Assembly: GCF_032854445.1 (NCBI RefSeq)
Contig: NC_088300.1
Span: 63,650,984-63,714,983, forward strand
DNA: 64,000 bases
Source: Liolophura sinensis
Lineage: Eukaryota > Mollusca > Polyplacophora > Chitonida > Chitonidae
Direction: 5' to 3'
Shown: positions 24,980 to 36,830 of the stretch, in pieces
How the letters are laid out: each line of letters opens with the position of its first letter
Position numbering within the stretch: the stretch's first letter is position 1
Notes under the pieces: model-generated
The model's database searches: none
What the model was told of the DNA's origin: nothing
The model's input: the letters and a program-made list of their open reading frames with translations, nothing else
Translations under genes and position numbers: made by a program

Positions 24980-26960
24980 GGAACTTTAACGACAGGTAAG
25001 GATGGTAACCCGAAGGGAGAGGCCAGTATGTATGCCGTGTTATGAACCCCATCGAAACATGTGTAAGGCCATATGAACGGCCCCCTGGGCTCTCTCTATC
25101 ACTTATTGCCACCTGGCCCAAATATCAGTGTATGTAGACAGGTGACCATAATGAAATGAACATCGTTAAAATCGAGATTGCCATTGAGCGTATTGCATCG
25201 TTGGTGTTTTTTTTTTTTTGGTAGTCATCGTATAACAGCCTGGGTAACATGTATTCATTTTGACGAGTTGTCTTCAACAATTTCTTTGTGACATATAAAT
25301 AATTTGATGGATATTTAGTTTAAAACATCGAAATTAAGCAGTAATTCCTCAAATTTATCACAAAACTAAATTATTCTGACACTGTCGTGGCACGTCATGC
25401 CTCCACGGGAAAGATGGCATCCCATGAGGCCTGTCATTCGTCAGTTATAATGACTCAATCGATCCCATTGTGACCATTCTAGAATTCAAGACGAAGCTTT
25501 AAAAATATATTAAACGTGCACTACATCGTAAAAAAGCAATATTTGAACAATCTGAAATTGGTAGTCCATAACATTTAATAGAGGAAATCTCCTGTGGGCT
25601 GCGTTATTTGCAAAACAATATGAAAAACGTTCACATAGCCTTTGTTTAAGACATGTAACTGACGTAACGTTATTTTATTTACAAGCAAGGTTTCTGTTCT
25701 TGCCGCCAACAATGGAGAGGTTTTTGTAATAAATGTTACATCATTCAATGTAAACTCCATCTGAATGTCACATTTTAAGGTGGTTAGTTTGAAACAATGA
25801 AAGTAGGGAAAGCGGAAGCCCAAACGCACATTTTTTGACATTTACCGATGGGTTACATTTATGGGTTATAATTTATGCTTAATTTAATTACGAGCTAAGG
25901 GTATCTTTTTATAACTTTTCTTTTGGTTTTGGAGCAAACTCCTTCTACTCAACCGAAAACTGATGGCCACAGTAAATCTTAAAGGAAACGTGTTTTCGTA
26001 AATTTACTATAATCTTGTCGTTAATCTAGTTATATCTAATTGTTCTGGATCGGATATCGCTAAAATCAAAAGTGCTCACTAATCTTGTCAGCATTGGCTG
26101 TCGACATATTTTCTTCTCTCAAGAAACAGACCGGTTTTATGTTACAGTGTTTTAACCATACAACTTTACAATGCGTTGCCCCAGTAGCTCCTAGTCTGAA
26201 AAATAGTTTAATATCTCGTGGTACCTGGCATTTCAATAAAAAATTTAGCTGAGATGTTTTTCTGTTCCGTATGTGAACAATTGCACGAAAAATGGCCTGA
26301 CAAAAGGATAATTTCTTAAGTTATCCTGAAAAAGGGCAGTCATAGTCAACTGACATCATGTGAATGCTGCATTGTAATCTTTTGAATAGTTCCTCTGTCA
26401 TGTAGACTGTGCCCTTAACGACACGTCAGTAATGTGAGCCAGACGAGATCATTGCTATATCTAACCTTTGCCATGTAGATCCTATTCCTATATCTTATTC
26501 CTGTCCTATTCCTATATCTACCTCTGCCATGTAGACTGTGCCCTTAACGACACGTCAGTAATGTGAGCCAGACGAGATCATTGCTATATCTAACCTTTGC
26601 CATGTAGATCCTATTCTTATATCTTATTCCTGTCCTATTCCTATATCATTCCTATATCTACCTCTGCCATGTAGACTGTGCCCTTAAAGACACGTCAGTA
26701 ATGTGAGCCAGACGACATCATTCCTACCCAATGCCTAGCGTTATTTTCGGGCTGACTTTGAGATTTCATCAAATTCATAACACAGGCGTGCAACTGGAAT
26801 GGATAATCGTTGTGTCTTTATGCATTGTAAACTCGGGTGGATGTCACATAGAGCAGATTTAACTGACAAGACATGAGACAGAGGAGGCATCTTTTCCTGC
26901 AGTCTGTCAACACGGGTCCAAACCGGACTGACCATTGTTTTTTTTGTTTTGTTTTTTTTT
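24980..26960. repeat. Block R, copy 2
   Basis: Direct relative of copies 1, 3 and 4. It contains a minisatellite at 26393-26735. A minus frame at 25575-25841 keeps TLNDVTFIT and LHVLNKGYVNVFHIV in common with block R3. Confidence 0.75.
26393..26735 (+). repeat. Minisatellite, 129-140 bp unit, about 2.5 copies
   Basis: Units begin CTCTGYCATGTAGACTGTGC at 26393, 26522 and 26662. They are nearly identical, including TGAGCCAGACGAGATCATTG, and vary only by a CCTATAT-type internal expansion. The single-copy equivalent appears in block R3 near 32.97 kb. Confidence 0.85.
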
Positions 26961-27079
26961 TACTAGTTTATGGACAAAAAGTCGTAGCAATGGCAGTAAT
27001 GAACAACAGACTTCACAGGTTTGGTTCTAATTATTTTAGCTTAGCTAACCTAAAGTCATTATAGTCGATCTAAGAAATA

Positions 27080-28150
27080 AACAAACAAATTAAACAAGCT
27101 ACTGGGAAATGGACCATTTGTCAGATACAGGAAAATACTCCAAGACTGAAAGGCTCAGTGAGAACTGAACTTACACCTTACACACTTATGCCAGACTAAA
27201 ACCGGGTGAACCCTTACATTTATCTACGTGCAACACTGTTATAGTTGCATAAGTCTCATTACATGTTCATCCAGTCCGACTCAACAGTTTCAAATCCAGA
27301 AAGTAAGGATACGTGTATTGCAACCGGATTGAATGGAATTGACACAATGGTCCTCTTTGATGATGTTACTTCGAAATGCTGTCGTGCACAACATTTCTGA
27401 TTGATTAAGCAGGCACCCGGTAAATCATTCCAATGAAATCTCATCTAATTAAGTCTGCATCTTGTGGAACATCAGATTCTTCTGTCACCCTTTATTTCCT
27501 GTATCCATGTGTGTTTAAAGCTATGCCGAGACTAAGCAGTTCATAGATTCATTCTGAGAAAACCGCAGGCGCTATTCGTGTTAAATCTTTTGTACCTAAC
27601 ACAGATAGCGAATTTCTTCCATAGATATTCCACAAAGTCACAGGCGTATTACGTTAAAGGCTCTATGTTTTGTTGACAACAATAGCCTTGTATTTTGACT
27701 GTATAGACCTGTTTTGTCTTTCTTTATTGTACTCCAGCTTTCAAGGAGAGCAATTTTCGGACACATCACCATAATCCTCACAATGGGGCCGCTGTTTCCA
27801 CTATTAGCAAATTACACTTATTATTCCGGTAAATATACAACTGCACAATATAATGGGAGTATTCTTCACAAATGACTCAATGCACGTGTTGCAGGTATTT
27901 GCATTTCATAGACCCTTTTCGACTGTGTGATAAAAGGCATCCTTTTGGCTGCAAACTTTAGATCCGTTTTAGAACTGGCGACTGTAAACGAGCTAGAGGT
28001 CTAACGATGCGTATACAGTTAACTGTGGGCAACTAAACGTGTGATCTACAGCCAGCATTGCGGGGTTTTTGGTATTTGTCAGTGAGTTTTATGTGTGTTC
28101 AGTGGTTCTTGAACACAATTTTCAAAGCTTTAGACATTATTCACAATGAC
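27080..28150. repeat. Block S, copy 2 (first S encountered)
   Basis: Matches 33.95-35.05 kb, with partial relatives at 44.4-44.8 and 46.78-47.3 kb. The right part has a TATA-like element (GTGATAAAAGGC about 27928) with a counterpart GCGATAAAAGAC at 34858. Confidence 0.7.
27260..27445 (-). pseudogene. Block S2: PAN-like exon with nonsense at a cysteine codon
   Basis: The frame FTGCLLNQSEMLCTTAF...EDHCVNSIQSGC is conserved with block S3 over about 40 residues. Immediately upstream, the codon TGC (Cys in S3) is TGA here, and a second stop follows after ILTFWI. The copy is therefore broken within the PAN-like core. Confidence 0.5.
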
Positions 28151-28399
28151 TGGTTATAAGATGAAAGATCATTTTGCCGATTTGGGTTGTGGAATCAAAA
28201 ATCCTATATACGTACATGTGTCCAAGCAGTCACACTCTGGATATTTTGAAAGCTCTCTTAATATTAAAAAAATTTACACTGATTTTGTTTTCTTTTTTTG
28301 ATATTCCTAAACGTTATTGTTATATCAGAAACTACATACTCCACCTCCACAAAGAGTTAAAATCAAAACCATTTCCGGTAAACAACAAAGTTTAAGTGA

Positions 28400-29423
28400 T
28401 GGGCCATATGCTTTGAATAGATTTGATCTGGGAGGCATGAATGCCATATTTCTCAGATCTCTGCTAGATCTACATTATTTACGCTGATTAAATTAGAGAC
28501 GACATAAGCAGCTGCATGTATGTGTTCCACATCTTCCCTGAAACCAGCAGCAGGTAATCCTCAAAATATCACAATAAATCCCTCAGATACATCACAAAGC
28601 TTAATTGCTTTGGAAAAGTACCTGTGGAAATTTCATCAACCACATGAGCAGATATATGCATGTGACCGACACCTTGCTCTTTGCGTCTAATCCCCAAAAC
28701 ATGTGTCATTTGCACCTTGAATCGAACTCCGTCAGATGCGATAAACTGACGGGTCCCCTCTGAGGTAGTTTCTCGTATACCACGAATTTCTTAAACTGAT
28801 GCCCTGAAGGGACAGCGACATTGAAAACGCTTTCTTTGATGTTGATAGATTCAATATTTCTATTTCGGAGTAGTTTGTTTGCGAATAGCCCTACCGTTGT
28901 AAATGCCCGTTGGTACTATGTGTATTAAAACAGCATACCTTGCGACTTGTCAGTTTGGCCGTCTTTTTTGCAGAGTATAATTTTAAAATGTCAACAGAAA
29001 GTATTACTTGAAATCTTAACATTTTAGTGTTGCTATCCCACAGTCTGCCGAAAGTACAACATATTACTAGCGTTATACAGCTGTAAATTTATTATTTACC
29101 AAACACATTGTGAAATTTTCTTTTGATAAATAAAATTACCCGTATGTAAACTGTAGTTCATTTAATAGTGTATGGTAACATGGTACCTTATAAAGTTTCA
29201 TTGGCGAGTGTCAGCATAGAACCAGTGTGAAACGAAGAGACAAAAACGACAAAAATGGAACACGGTGTTGCACTTTGGTGCAAGTATTTCCTGATTTAAA
29301 TGAATAATACTCTAGAAAACACTTTAGCTAAAATCTGTGACTTAGATGACATATCTTATATGTGTATACAGATATACCTCTGCGTATGGAGTTGGTTTGG
29401 AGATTTTCTACAATTTCAAAGAT
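28400..29423. repeat. Block T, copy 2
   Basis: Corresponds to 35.1-36.2 kb. The last 336 bp (29088-29423) are repeated almost exactly in inverted orientation at 30832-31220. It contains CTTATAAAG (29191), which aligns with GGTATAAAATC in copy 3. Confidence 0.75.
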
Positions 29424-29689
29424 AAAGATGTTACTTGTTGCCTCCTCGCTTCGTGCTCAGCATTCATAAGTTAAAGCAGGTAATAAATGATTGGTTGACC
29501 CGGAGTCAGTATAATGTGACTGGGTGGGGTGTCATGTCTGGTGTCTTCAGCATGATGCTTCAGTGGTGGCAGCACTTTGGGGGAATGTACTCTCTTTCCC
29601 ACAGTATATCTACACACAGCAGACTCCTCGTCGTCATCTGACTGAACAATTGCTAAGAACGACTTTACAACCTAAGCGTTCATTCATTC

Positions 29690-29875
29690 ATTCCCACCAA
29701 TGTGGTTGTTGCCAGTTCAAGTCCAGCTCATGCTGAATTCCTCTCTGGTCGTATGTGGGAAGGTCGTACGTGGGAGGGTCTGGCAACAACGTTCGAATGG
29801 TCGTGGGTTTCCCAGGGCTCTGACAACGGCATAAAACACCAATTATAAAAAAATAAAGAAATAAATGAATAAAGG
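29690..29875 (+). mobile_element. SINE-A with internal deletion
   Basis: GTTCAAGTCCAGCTCATGCT, then GGTCGTGGGTTTCC joined early to GGCATAAAACACCAATTATA. Confidence 0.8.
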
Positions 29876-30229
29876 GATAGAGAACGAAAATGTATCCTTG
29901 CATAATAATGCATAATAATCGGCTGAAAGCCTATGAAGCCTTTTCCTAGGTGACCTTCGTTAAATAGTGGTAGTAAAAGTAGAACTTTATCTTTGTTGTT
30001 GCTCAAGACCTGTCATGTTGTCATGTCATGACAGCAAAAATAAACACAAAGGCATAATGCCAGTCTGAACGTGTACATGCACTCGCTGTTTCTGAGCAAA
30101 GCAAACCAGAAAATATTTCTCATTGCGTCTTTATCATTTTTGCACCATATATTTGAGAGATAATGCTCAAAATGTCTGGATGACAGACATAAAATGTCCA
30201 GGGGCAATATTATATAAACGGAAAGAGTT

Positions 30230-31220
30230 TGGAAATCTCAGTCACTGAAGAGAACTTCTCTAACTGCTTTTGCCACGGAAAAGGGTAATCCTACAAACAA
30301 ATACGAACGGATGATGAAATCTAGCGCCTCAAACCTAAAGGATTTGGCTGGGTGTAACAGCAACGTTAAAAAGAAAATCTAAAACAAGGGAAGGACGATT
30401 TTTGCTCATTTACTTCAGCCGACTTAAGCGTCAAGCCGAGAGACGTGCAAGCCATTTAAAATATCACCTTTGTGAAGGTCTGAGGGGAACGTGATTGATA
30501 TCTTTGAATGAATAATTATGGCTTAACGACACACTGTACCTCTTTAACCCCTGGATTTAGATGCAAAACGTGTCATTTTGATATTTGTACCTAATACCTT
30601 ACCTATTACCCTAATACCTCTTTATGGTTAAGTGTTATCTACACCACAGCTGTAGATTGCTTTCTTTATCTGTTAACACAGTCTGAACATTTGGCTCTGT
30701 GGAGCGCATAGATTAGCCTTTAATTATTGGCTAAAGTTCTACAACATATTGTAGCATCTATAGCATATTCCACAGCTCAATCCCCGAAAATACAGTGATG
30801 ATTTTCTAAACATGGAAATTTCATCGTAATCATCTTTGAAGTTGTAGAAAATCACCAAACCAACTCCATACGCAGAGGTATATCTGTATACACATATATG
30901 ATATAAATGAGGTGAATACGACTGTTTATAGACAAGCCAACAGAAAAACAAATAATAGTCATCTAAGTCACAGATTTTAGCTAAAGTGTTTTCTAGAGTA
31001 TTATTCATTTAAATCAGGAAATACTTGCACCAAAGTGCAACACCGTGTTCCATTTTTGTCGTTTTTGTCTCTTCGTTTCACACTGGTTCTATGCTGACAC
31101 TCGCCAATGAAACTTTATAAGGTATCATGTTACCATACACTATTAAATGAACTACAGTTTACTTATGGGTAATTTTATTTATCAAAAGAAAATTTCACAA
31201 TGTGTTTGGTAAATAATAAA
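30230..31220 (-). repeat. Inverted T-U block
   Basis: Read on the minus strand, this is block T (31220-30832) followed by block U (about 30740-30230), the same order as at 35.4-36.8 kb. Its T part is almost identical to 29088-29423 except for a ~52-bp segment present only here, while its similarity to the other T-U copies is much lower. Confidence 0.8.
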
Positions 31221-31429
31221 CAAGTACCATCACAGTGACTTCTCATTTAATTCACGCAAACGTCCACTTCCATGTTCCCCTTTATGCTAGACTTATAATA
31301 ACACTATGCATCACAATATTCTTTCATATAAAATAAAGCTAATACTTTTAAAATATATATACCAATCAATGCCACTGAGCAGATATGTTAACATTAACAC
31401 ATTTACACTTTTGGTGTCCTGATTTGAGT

Positions 31430-33300
31430 TTGATTCCTAAACCATTTTAGTGTTGACCCGATGGTGGGAAAAACACAGCCGCACTATGGAAATATCTTAA
31501 TGGCTACCAGATAGTTTGTGACAGCCGCCAATACCTTTTCTTTCGGAACAAGGAAATTTAACTAACAACAGGTACGGTTACAGAGAGCTCAATGTGAATG
31601 CCGTGTTGCCGACTCCATGTAACAGCAATATAAACTGTCCCATCGTATCTCTCTGTCAACTACTGTCATCAAGGTCCAGAGATCGATGGATATAGGAAAG
31701 TAAGCATAAAGAAATCAATACGAATTCCATAAAATTGTCCTTGCCATTGAGCCCCTTTTTCCTAAGTTGTTTGGTGTGGGATACCCCATAACAGCCTAAG
31801 GAATGTGTATTCATTGGTGACATGATGCCTTCAATAATTTCCGTCACAAACGTAAATAATATCATTGCCGTTTACTTTGCAACAATGAAAATGAACAGTA
31901 AATTTTTCAGATTCATCACCCAACTAAATTGTTTTGACATCATAATAGTACGTTATGCCTTAACTGGTAGAGGGATATCCCATTAGGCCCATAACTGACC
32001 TATCATTTGTCAAATATAATGACTCAATCGATCTATCGAGATCATTCTAGAGTTTTGGACAGGTCGTTAACAAATGTATAAAACTTGCTCTACATTGTAA
32101 AAACGCAATATTTGATCGATCTGAAAATGGTAGTCCATAACTTTTAATACAGGAAATTCCACTTTGTCTGCGTTACGTGCAAAAACGATGTGAAAAACGT
32201 TCACATAACCTTTGTTTAAGACATGTAACTTACATAACGTTGTTTTATTGACCACCCCGTTTTTTGTTCTCGCCGCCAACAATTGAGAGGATATTGTAAT
32301 AAATGTTACATCATTCAATGTAACCTCCATCTCAAAGACACATTCTGAAGGTAGTTAGTTTAAAACAAAGAAAACAGAGGCAGGGATAGGGAAATACAAA
32401 GGTTTATTTTTTGGCATTTACCGATGTCTACGGGTTATAATTCATGTTTAATTTAATATAATTTTACACTAATGGGGATTATGAGCTAAGGTTTTTTATT
32501 GATCCTTCGGTATTGAGCTGTGAGCTGTGTAAATTTTAAAGGACATGTGCTTGTTTTTTATTTACTAGAAGGTTGCCGTTATCGCTCATTGTTCTCGAAA
32601 GGAAATCGTTAAAATCCCAAATGCTCACCAGTCTTTTCTTCTAATGAGAAAGAGACCGGTTTTACGTTATAGTGTCGTGTCCATATCAGGTTATGATGTG
32701 TTACCTCGCCGTAGATATTAATCCAATAGAATCGCATAATATCTCGTGGCACCATACAAAAGACGGTCCTGTAACGAAACGGAAGAAAACTTCCCAAAAC
32801 AACAACATCATTCAGCTGAGATGTATTCCTATTGTGTATGTAAACCATTCTCCATGGAGAAAAATGGCGTGACAGGAAAATACGGTTGTTATACTGGTTA
32901 AAGCCAGCCAGAATTTAGTGACGTCGTATGTATGCTGTATTCTAATCTTTTAAACAGTTCTGCTACCATGTAGACTGTTCTATGACCGTCATGTCGTTAA
33001 CGTGACACTGACGAGATTGAAAGAGGCTACACATCTGTACAGACGCGAACTTTTAGCCCTGTTCAGCTCTGTTTTTTTTTGTTTTTTTTTAACTGGATGA
33101 TATTTCAACAAATTTATATCGCTGGAACAGAAAACAGCTGGATAACACACCAGTTATGTTTTTGTGCTTAGCTTAAGTGGGTGTATTTTAACTGAGCACA
33201 TTTAACCGACATGAGGCAGAGGAGGCACTTTTTTCTGCAGCCCACACGGGTCAAAGCTGGACTAACCGTTGTTTTCTTGTAACACATGAGTGCTACGTTA
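31430..33300. repeat. Blocks Q(part)-R, copy 3
   Basis: Starts with the Q-R junction motif (TAGTTTGTGACAGCCG at 31511) and runs through the R landmarks. A minus frame at 32067-32330 shares TLNDVTFIT, LLAART and LHVLNKGYVNVFHIV with block R2. Confidence 0.7.
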
Positions 33301-33690
33301 CCACAAATGCACTACAACTCACCATGGGAACAGATACAGCACCATCACATTTAGACACATACCACATATGCACTACAACTAACCAGGGGAACAGTGACAG
33401 CATCATCACATTCAGACAAATAACACTAATGCACTACAACTCACCATGGGAACAGATACAGCACCATCACATTTAGACAAATACCACAAATGCACTACAA
33501 CTCACCAAGGGAATAGTTACCGCATCATCACATGTAAACAAATACCACTAATGCACTATAACCTGTCAAGGGAACAGATACAGCACTGTCACATTTGGAC
33601 AAATACCACTGATCCACTACAACCCACCAAGGAAACAGTGACAACATCATCACATTTGGACAAATATCACTGATGCACCAGGACTCATCA
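33300..33690 (+). repeat. Minisatellite, 61-bp unit in a 122-bp dimer pattern
   Basis: About 6.4 units containing ATGCACTACAACTCACCA and a 3' CATCACATTTAGACAAATA. Units 1, 3 and 5 carry CAGATACAGCAC while units 2, 4 and 6 carry CAGTGACAGCATC-type sequence, so the array grew as dimers. A 75-codon frame through it is a repeat artefact. Confidence 0.9.
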
Positions 33691-33861
33691 GGTCGAGCAC
33701 ATTTGCTCATGTGCGGTTTATATTTCCAAAATGACCAATACATATATGGTATATAACTTTTTGTCATAAAATAGCCTTTGACCTTTCACGTATATTTTCT
33801 CTTCAAAGATTTTATTACAAGCCGACTATAAGCACGTTGAAACCAACTTCAAATTCAAAAC

Positions 33862-33902
33862 TGGTCGTCATATGACTGAAAAAACGACGTTAAACCCCAA
33901 GC
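33862..33902 (+). mobile_element. SINE-B-like 3' end fragment
   Basis: GTCATATGACTGAAAAA and GTTAAACCCCAAGCTCTCAC. Confidence 0.5.
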
Positions 33903-33937
33903 TCTCACTCAAATTCCAAAAAATCAGAAAGATTTTG

Positions 33938-34468
33938 TCAAAAGGTTAAACGTTTGCGACTTATATTAAAGAAACGATCATTCTGGGTATGTACAGAAAT
34001 TGTGTCACTCAAACGGAACCTATTCTCGCCGTAATACACACCACCACTGAAAGTGAGAATACCTAAAACCTGACTGTGGCCGAGTGAAGTGTTGTATTTA
34101 TCCACGTGCAACACTGCTATAGTCTGATACATATTCATACCACACATGTGTGCACACTTGCAATATATGTTAACTGTAATCACGGCCAATCCGGCTGTAT
34201 AGCCACAAATGGCAGGAGTGAGGTTACGTGAATTGCAACCTGACAGAACAGAATTGATGCAATGGTTCTCGTACAAGATGTTACTTTGAAATCCTGTCAC
34301 ACATAATCTTTCAGATTGATTAAGCAGGCACCCGGTAAAGCATTTCAACGAAGTCTTATCTATTTGGATCGGCAACCTGTGGCAAATTAGAGCTTTCGGT
34401 CCATTGTTGCAACTTCCGCTCCAACTGTATTTCTTGTAGCCAAGCATGTTTGAAGCTATCTTGAGCAT
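33938..34468 (-). pseudogene. Block S3: PAN-like exon in a 176-codon open frame
   Basis: The frame includes SGSCNNGPKAL, then SLKCFTGCLLNQSERLC and ILYENHCINSVLSGC. The Cys pattern C-N ... K-C-x3-C-L-L-x8-C-x13-C mirrors exon 4 of the intact gene (C-N ... K-C-x3-C-L-L-x9-C-x11-C). It is open for the full length, unlike its copy at 27.4 kb, where the first of the paired cysteines is a TGA stop. No confident splice sites were found, so whether this is a live exon or a recent relic is open. It lies downstream (minus strand) of blocks U and T, where the intact gene would have CTLD to PAN order. Confidence 0.45.
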
Positions 34469-35050
34469 AAGCAGCGCCTAAGTGATTTATTCTGAGCCAA
34501 CAACAGACGCCACCCTTTTTTGAATCATCTGTCCATAACACGGATAAAGAACTGCTGCCATACATATTCCACATGTCTAATACGATGGAGAGACTCCATC
34601 TCTTGTTCACAACAGCCTTGTATTTTGTATAAAATTTTTTGTCGTCCTTTATTCGACTCCACCTGCTAAATTAAGATTTCGATTTTTGGACACATATCCA
34701 CACTCCTCACAGAGGGGGGCGCCGTTCCCATTATTGGCCTTCTACACAGATTATTCGGATAAGTATACAAATGCATGAGTCAACGTGGGTATTCTTCACG
34801 AATGACTCAACGCACGCGTGGAAGGGGCTTTTTATGCCGTATGCTGTTTTCTCCTCTGCGATAAAAGACTTCTCTCTGGCTGCAAACCTCAGATCCTTTT
34901 AGGGAATTATCACTTCACGTGTTTTACGCCTAACGATCCGTTTACAGCTAACTGTGCGCAAGAAAGGGCGTGAATTTGTTTTAAGTATAAGTCTATGGAG
35001 CTTATGGGTCTTCGGTGAGTTTTCATCACCAAGTGTAAATCTTTAGACAT
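34080..35050. repeat. Block S, copy 3
   Basis: Pairs with 27.18-28.15 kb. Shared TGATTAAGCAGGCACCCGGT and CTAACGAT-type motifs. Contains part of the open PAN-like frame. Confidence 0.75.
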
Positions 35051-35389
35051 TATTCACTATGACTGGTTTTATGACGGAAAAAACGTCAGCAACCAGATTA
35101 GTTTTTTATTTATTTTTGTTGTAGAATCTTACATGTAACCTTCACTCCTAGATTTTAAGTTTTCAATTCTCTTTCAAGTATAAACAGAATGTCTGGAATC
35201 TGGCATTCCGCTTAACCATGTTAATCCGGTGAGGCTGTATATTTATGGTGTTGAATTGCATCGTCACATTGGATATGTAAACAGTTACAATGTTATTAGA
35301 ATAAATTTGATTTTGGAAGCAGGAATGTTATATTTCTCAGCCTTCCGTAAGATTTCTACATATTTTTGGTGGTTAAATAAGAGATGACC

Positions 35390-36220
35390 AAAAACATGTG
35401 TCATTTAAGCCTCCGATCGAACTCATATCCACTAGTGATGTAAAAACTGACGGGTCGGAGCATAGGGTCATATTGTTATCCTGTAGATCCTGTAGCTTTC
35501 TGAAATTGATGTCCTTAATGAACAGAGACATTGAAAGCAGGTTCTTCTATGCTGATAGATTAAATATTCCTGTTTTGGAATAGTTAGTTTTCGAAATGTG
35601 CCACCGATGTAATTGCCCGTTGGTAGTAAGCGCATTAAAAAAAAAACAGATACAATACCATGTCTTGCCACTTGTTTATTCCCATATGTTTAACGGACTA
35701 TAATTTCAAAATATTGGTCAGTAATAATGCTTGCAATCTGTTACATTCCTTTCACTTAGTCTTCCATTTATATTTAGTGCAAAATTCAACATTTATCATA
35801 TTACATATAGAACATATTGTGGCTATACATGTACGCGATTGGCTAATTTCTCTTGATTTCATGCTTCGAAATACTCAGTATTACCCAAATAAATTAATGC
35901 TTACCGACCATATTGTGCTAGAATTCATCACTTGCTACATGTACAGCTAATTAAAAATAGATTTATTGTCATGAGTATTAATGGCGTACTGTGGCACGGT
36001 ATAAAATCTTAAGACAGAGTTTTGGCTTGTCAGCAGAGAAGCAGTGTGATAAAAAGGAGATGAAAAGGACAATAATACGACACGTTGTAAGACTTTGGTG
36101 GAAATGTGTTCTAAATGAACACTCTGACAGAAAACACTTTAGCGGATACTATAGACTTTGGTGGACATTGATTTTCGCCTGTACATAACAGTCAAATTCC
36201 TCTCAGAAACATCATAGATT
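35390..36220. repeat. Block T, copy 3
   Basis: Contains inverted CCAAT (GCGATTGGC, 35836) and GGTATAAAATC (35999), which align with equivalents in the other T copies, giving the block a promoter-like look. Confidence 0.65.
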
Positions 36221-36289
36221 TGTATAGAATGCTAAAGCGTAGAGCTGCTTTGGAGGTCTTCTAAAGTGGAGATCACTGTGTTCTGTGGA

Positions 36290-36830
36290 TATAGAAACTC
36301 ATATAACGCATTGACCAATATGCTAAAGAGCTTTAGCCAATAAAGCTGAAATAAAAAGATGTTCCAAAGAACCGTATATTGACTGTCAATCTAAGGATAA
36401 ACGGAAAGCAATCTGGAGCTGTAGTTTAGAAAACCCTTGAAACAAAATGCCGTATTAATACATCAAATGTCAAAATGACACGTTTCACATCTAAATTCCG
36501 AGATCAAAGATATCGATGACGTTCCCCGCAGACCTTTACAAAGGTGAAATTAGTAAATGGCTTCCATGCCTCTCAGGGCGACGGTTAAAACCTCCTGATG
36601 CAAATTAAGAAAAAAATTCTGTCCTACGTTTTAGATTTGCATTTTAACGATGGCATTAGACCGACCCAAATCCGTTAGGCCCCAGGCGTTTGATTTCATC
36701 ATCCGTTCGAATTTTTTTGTGGGATTCCCAATCCAGGCGACAAAAGGCAGATAGACGAGAACACTTCAGTGAAGCACGGATATGGGCAAAGCTGAGATTT
36801 CTTCTTCCAAATTTTTCCCTTTCATACAAT
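36290..36830. repeat. Block U, copy 3
   Basis: Best-preserved relative of 17.64-18.19 kb. Confidence 0.75.

Noticed and set aside
33446-33673. 75-codon frame and CRISPR-like regular repeat
   Set aside because: The units are contiguous 61-bp minisatellite copies with no spacers; the genome is eukaryotic and the peptide is just the repeat.
35991-36188. Trp-rich 65-codon frame in block T3
   Set aside because: Looks lectin-like by Trp content but lacks the CTLD order, and the T2 copy has a stop shortly after its start.
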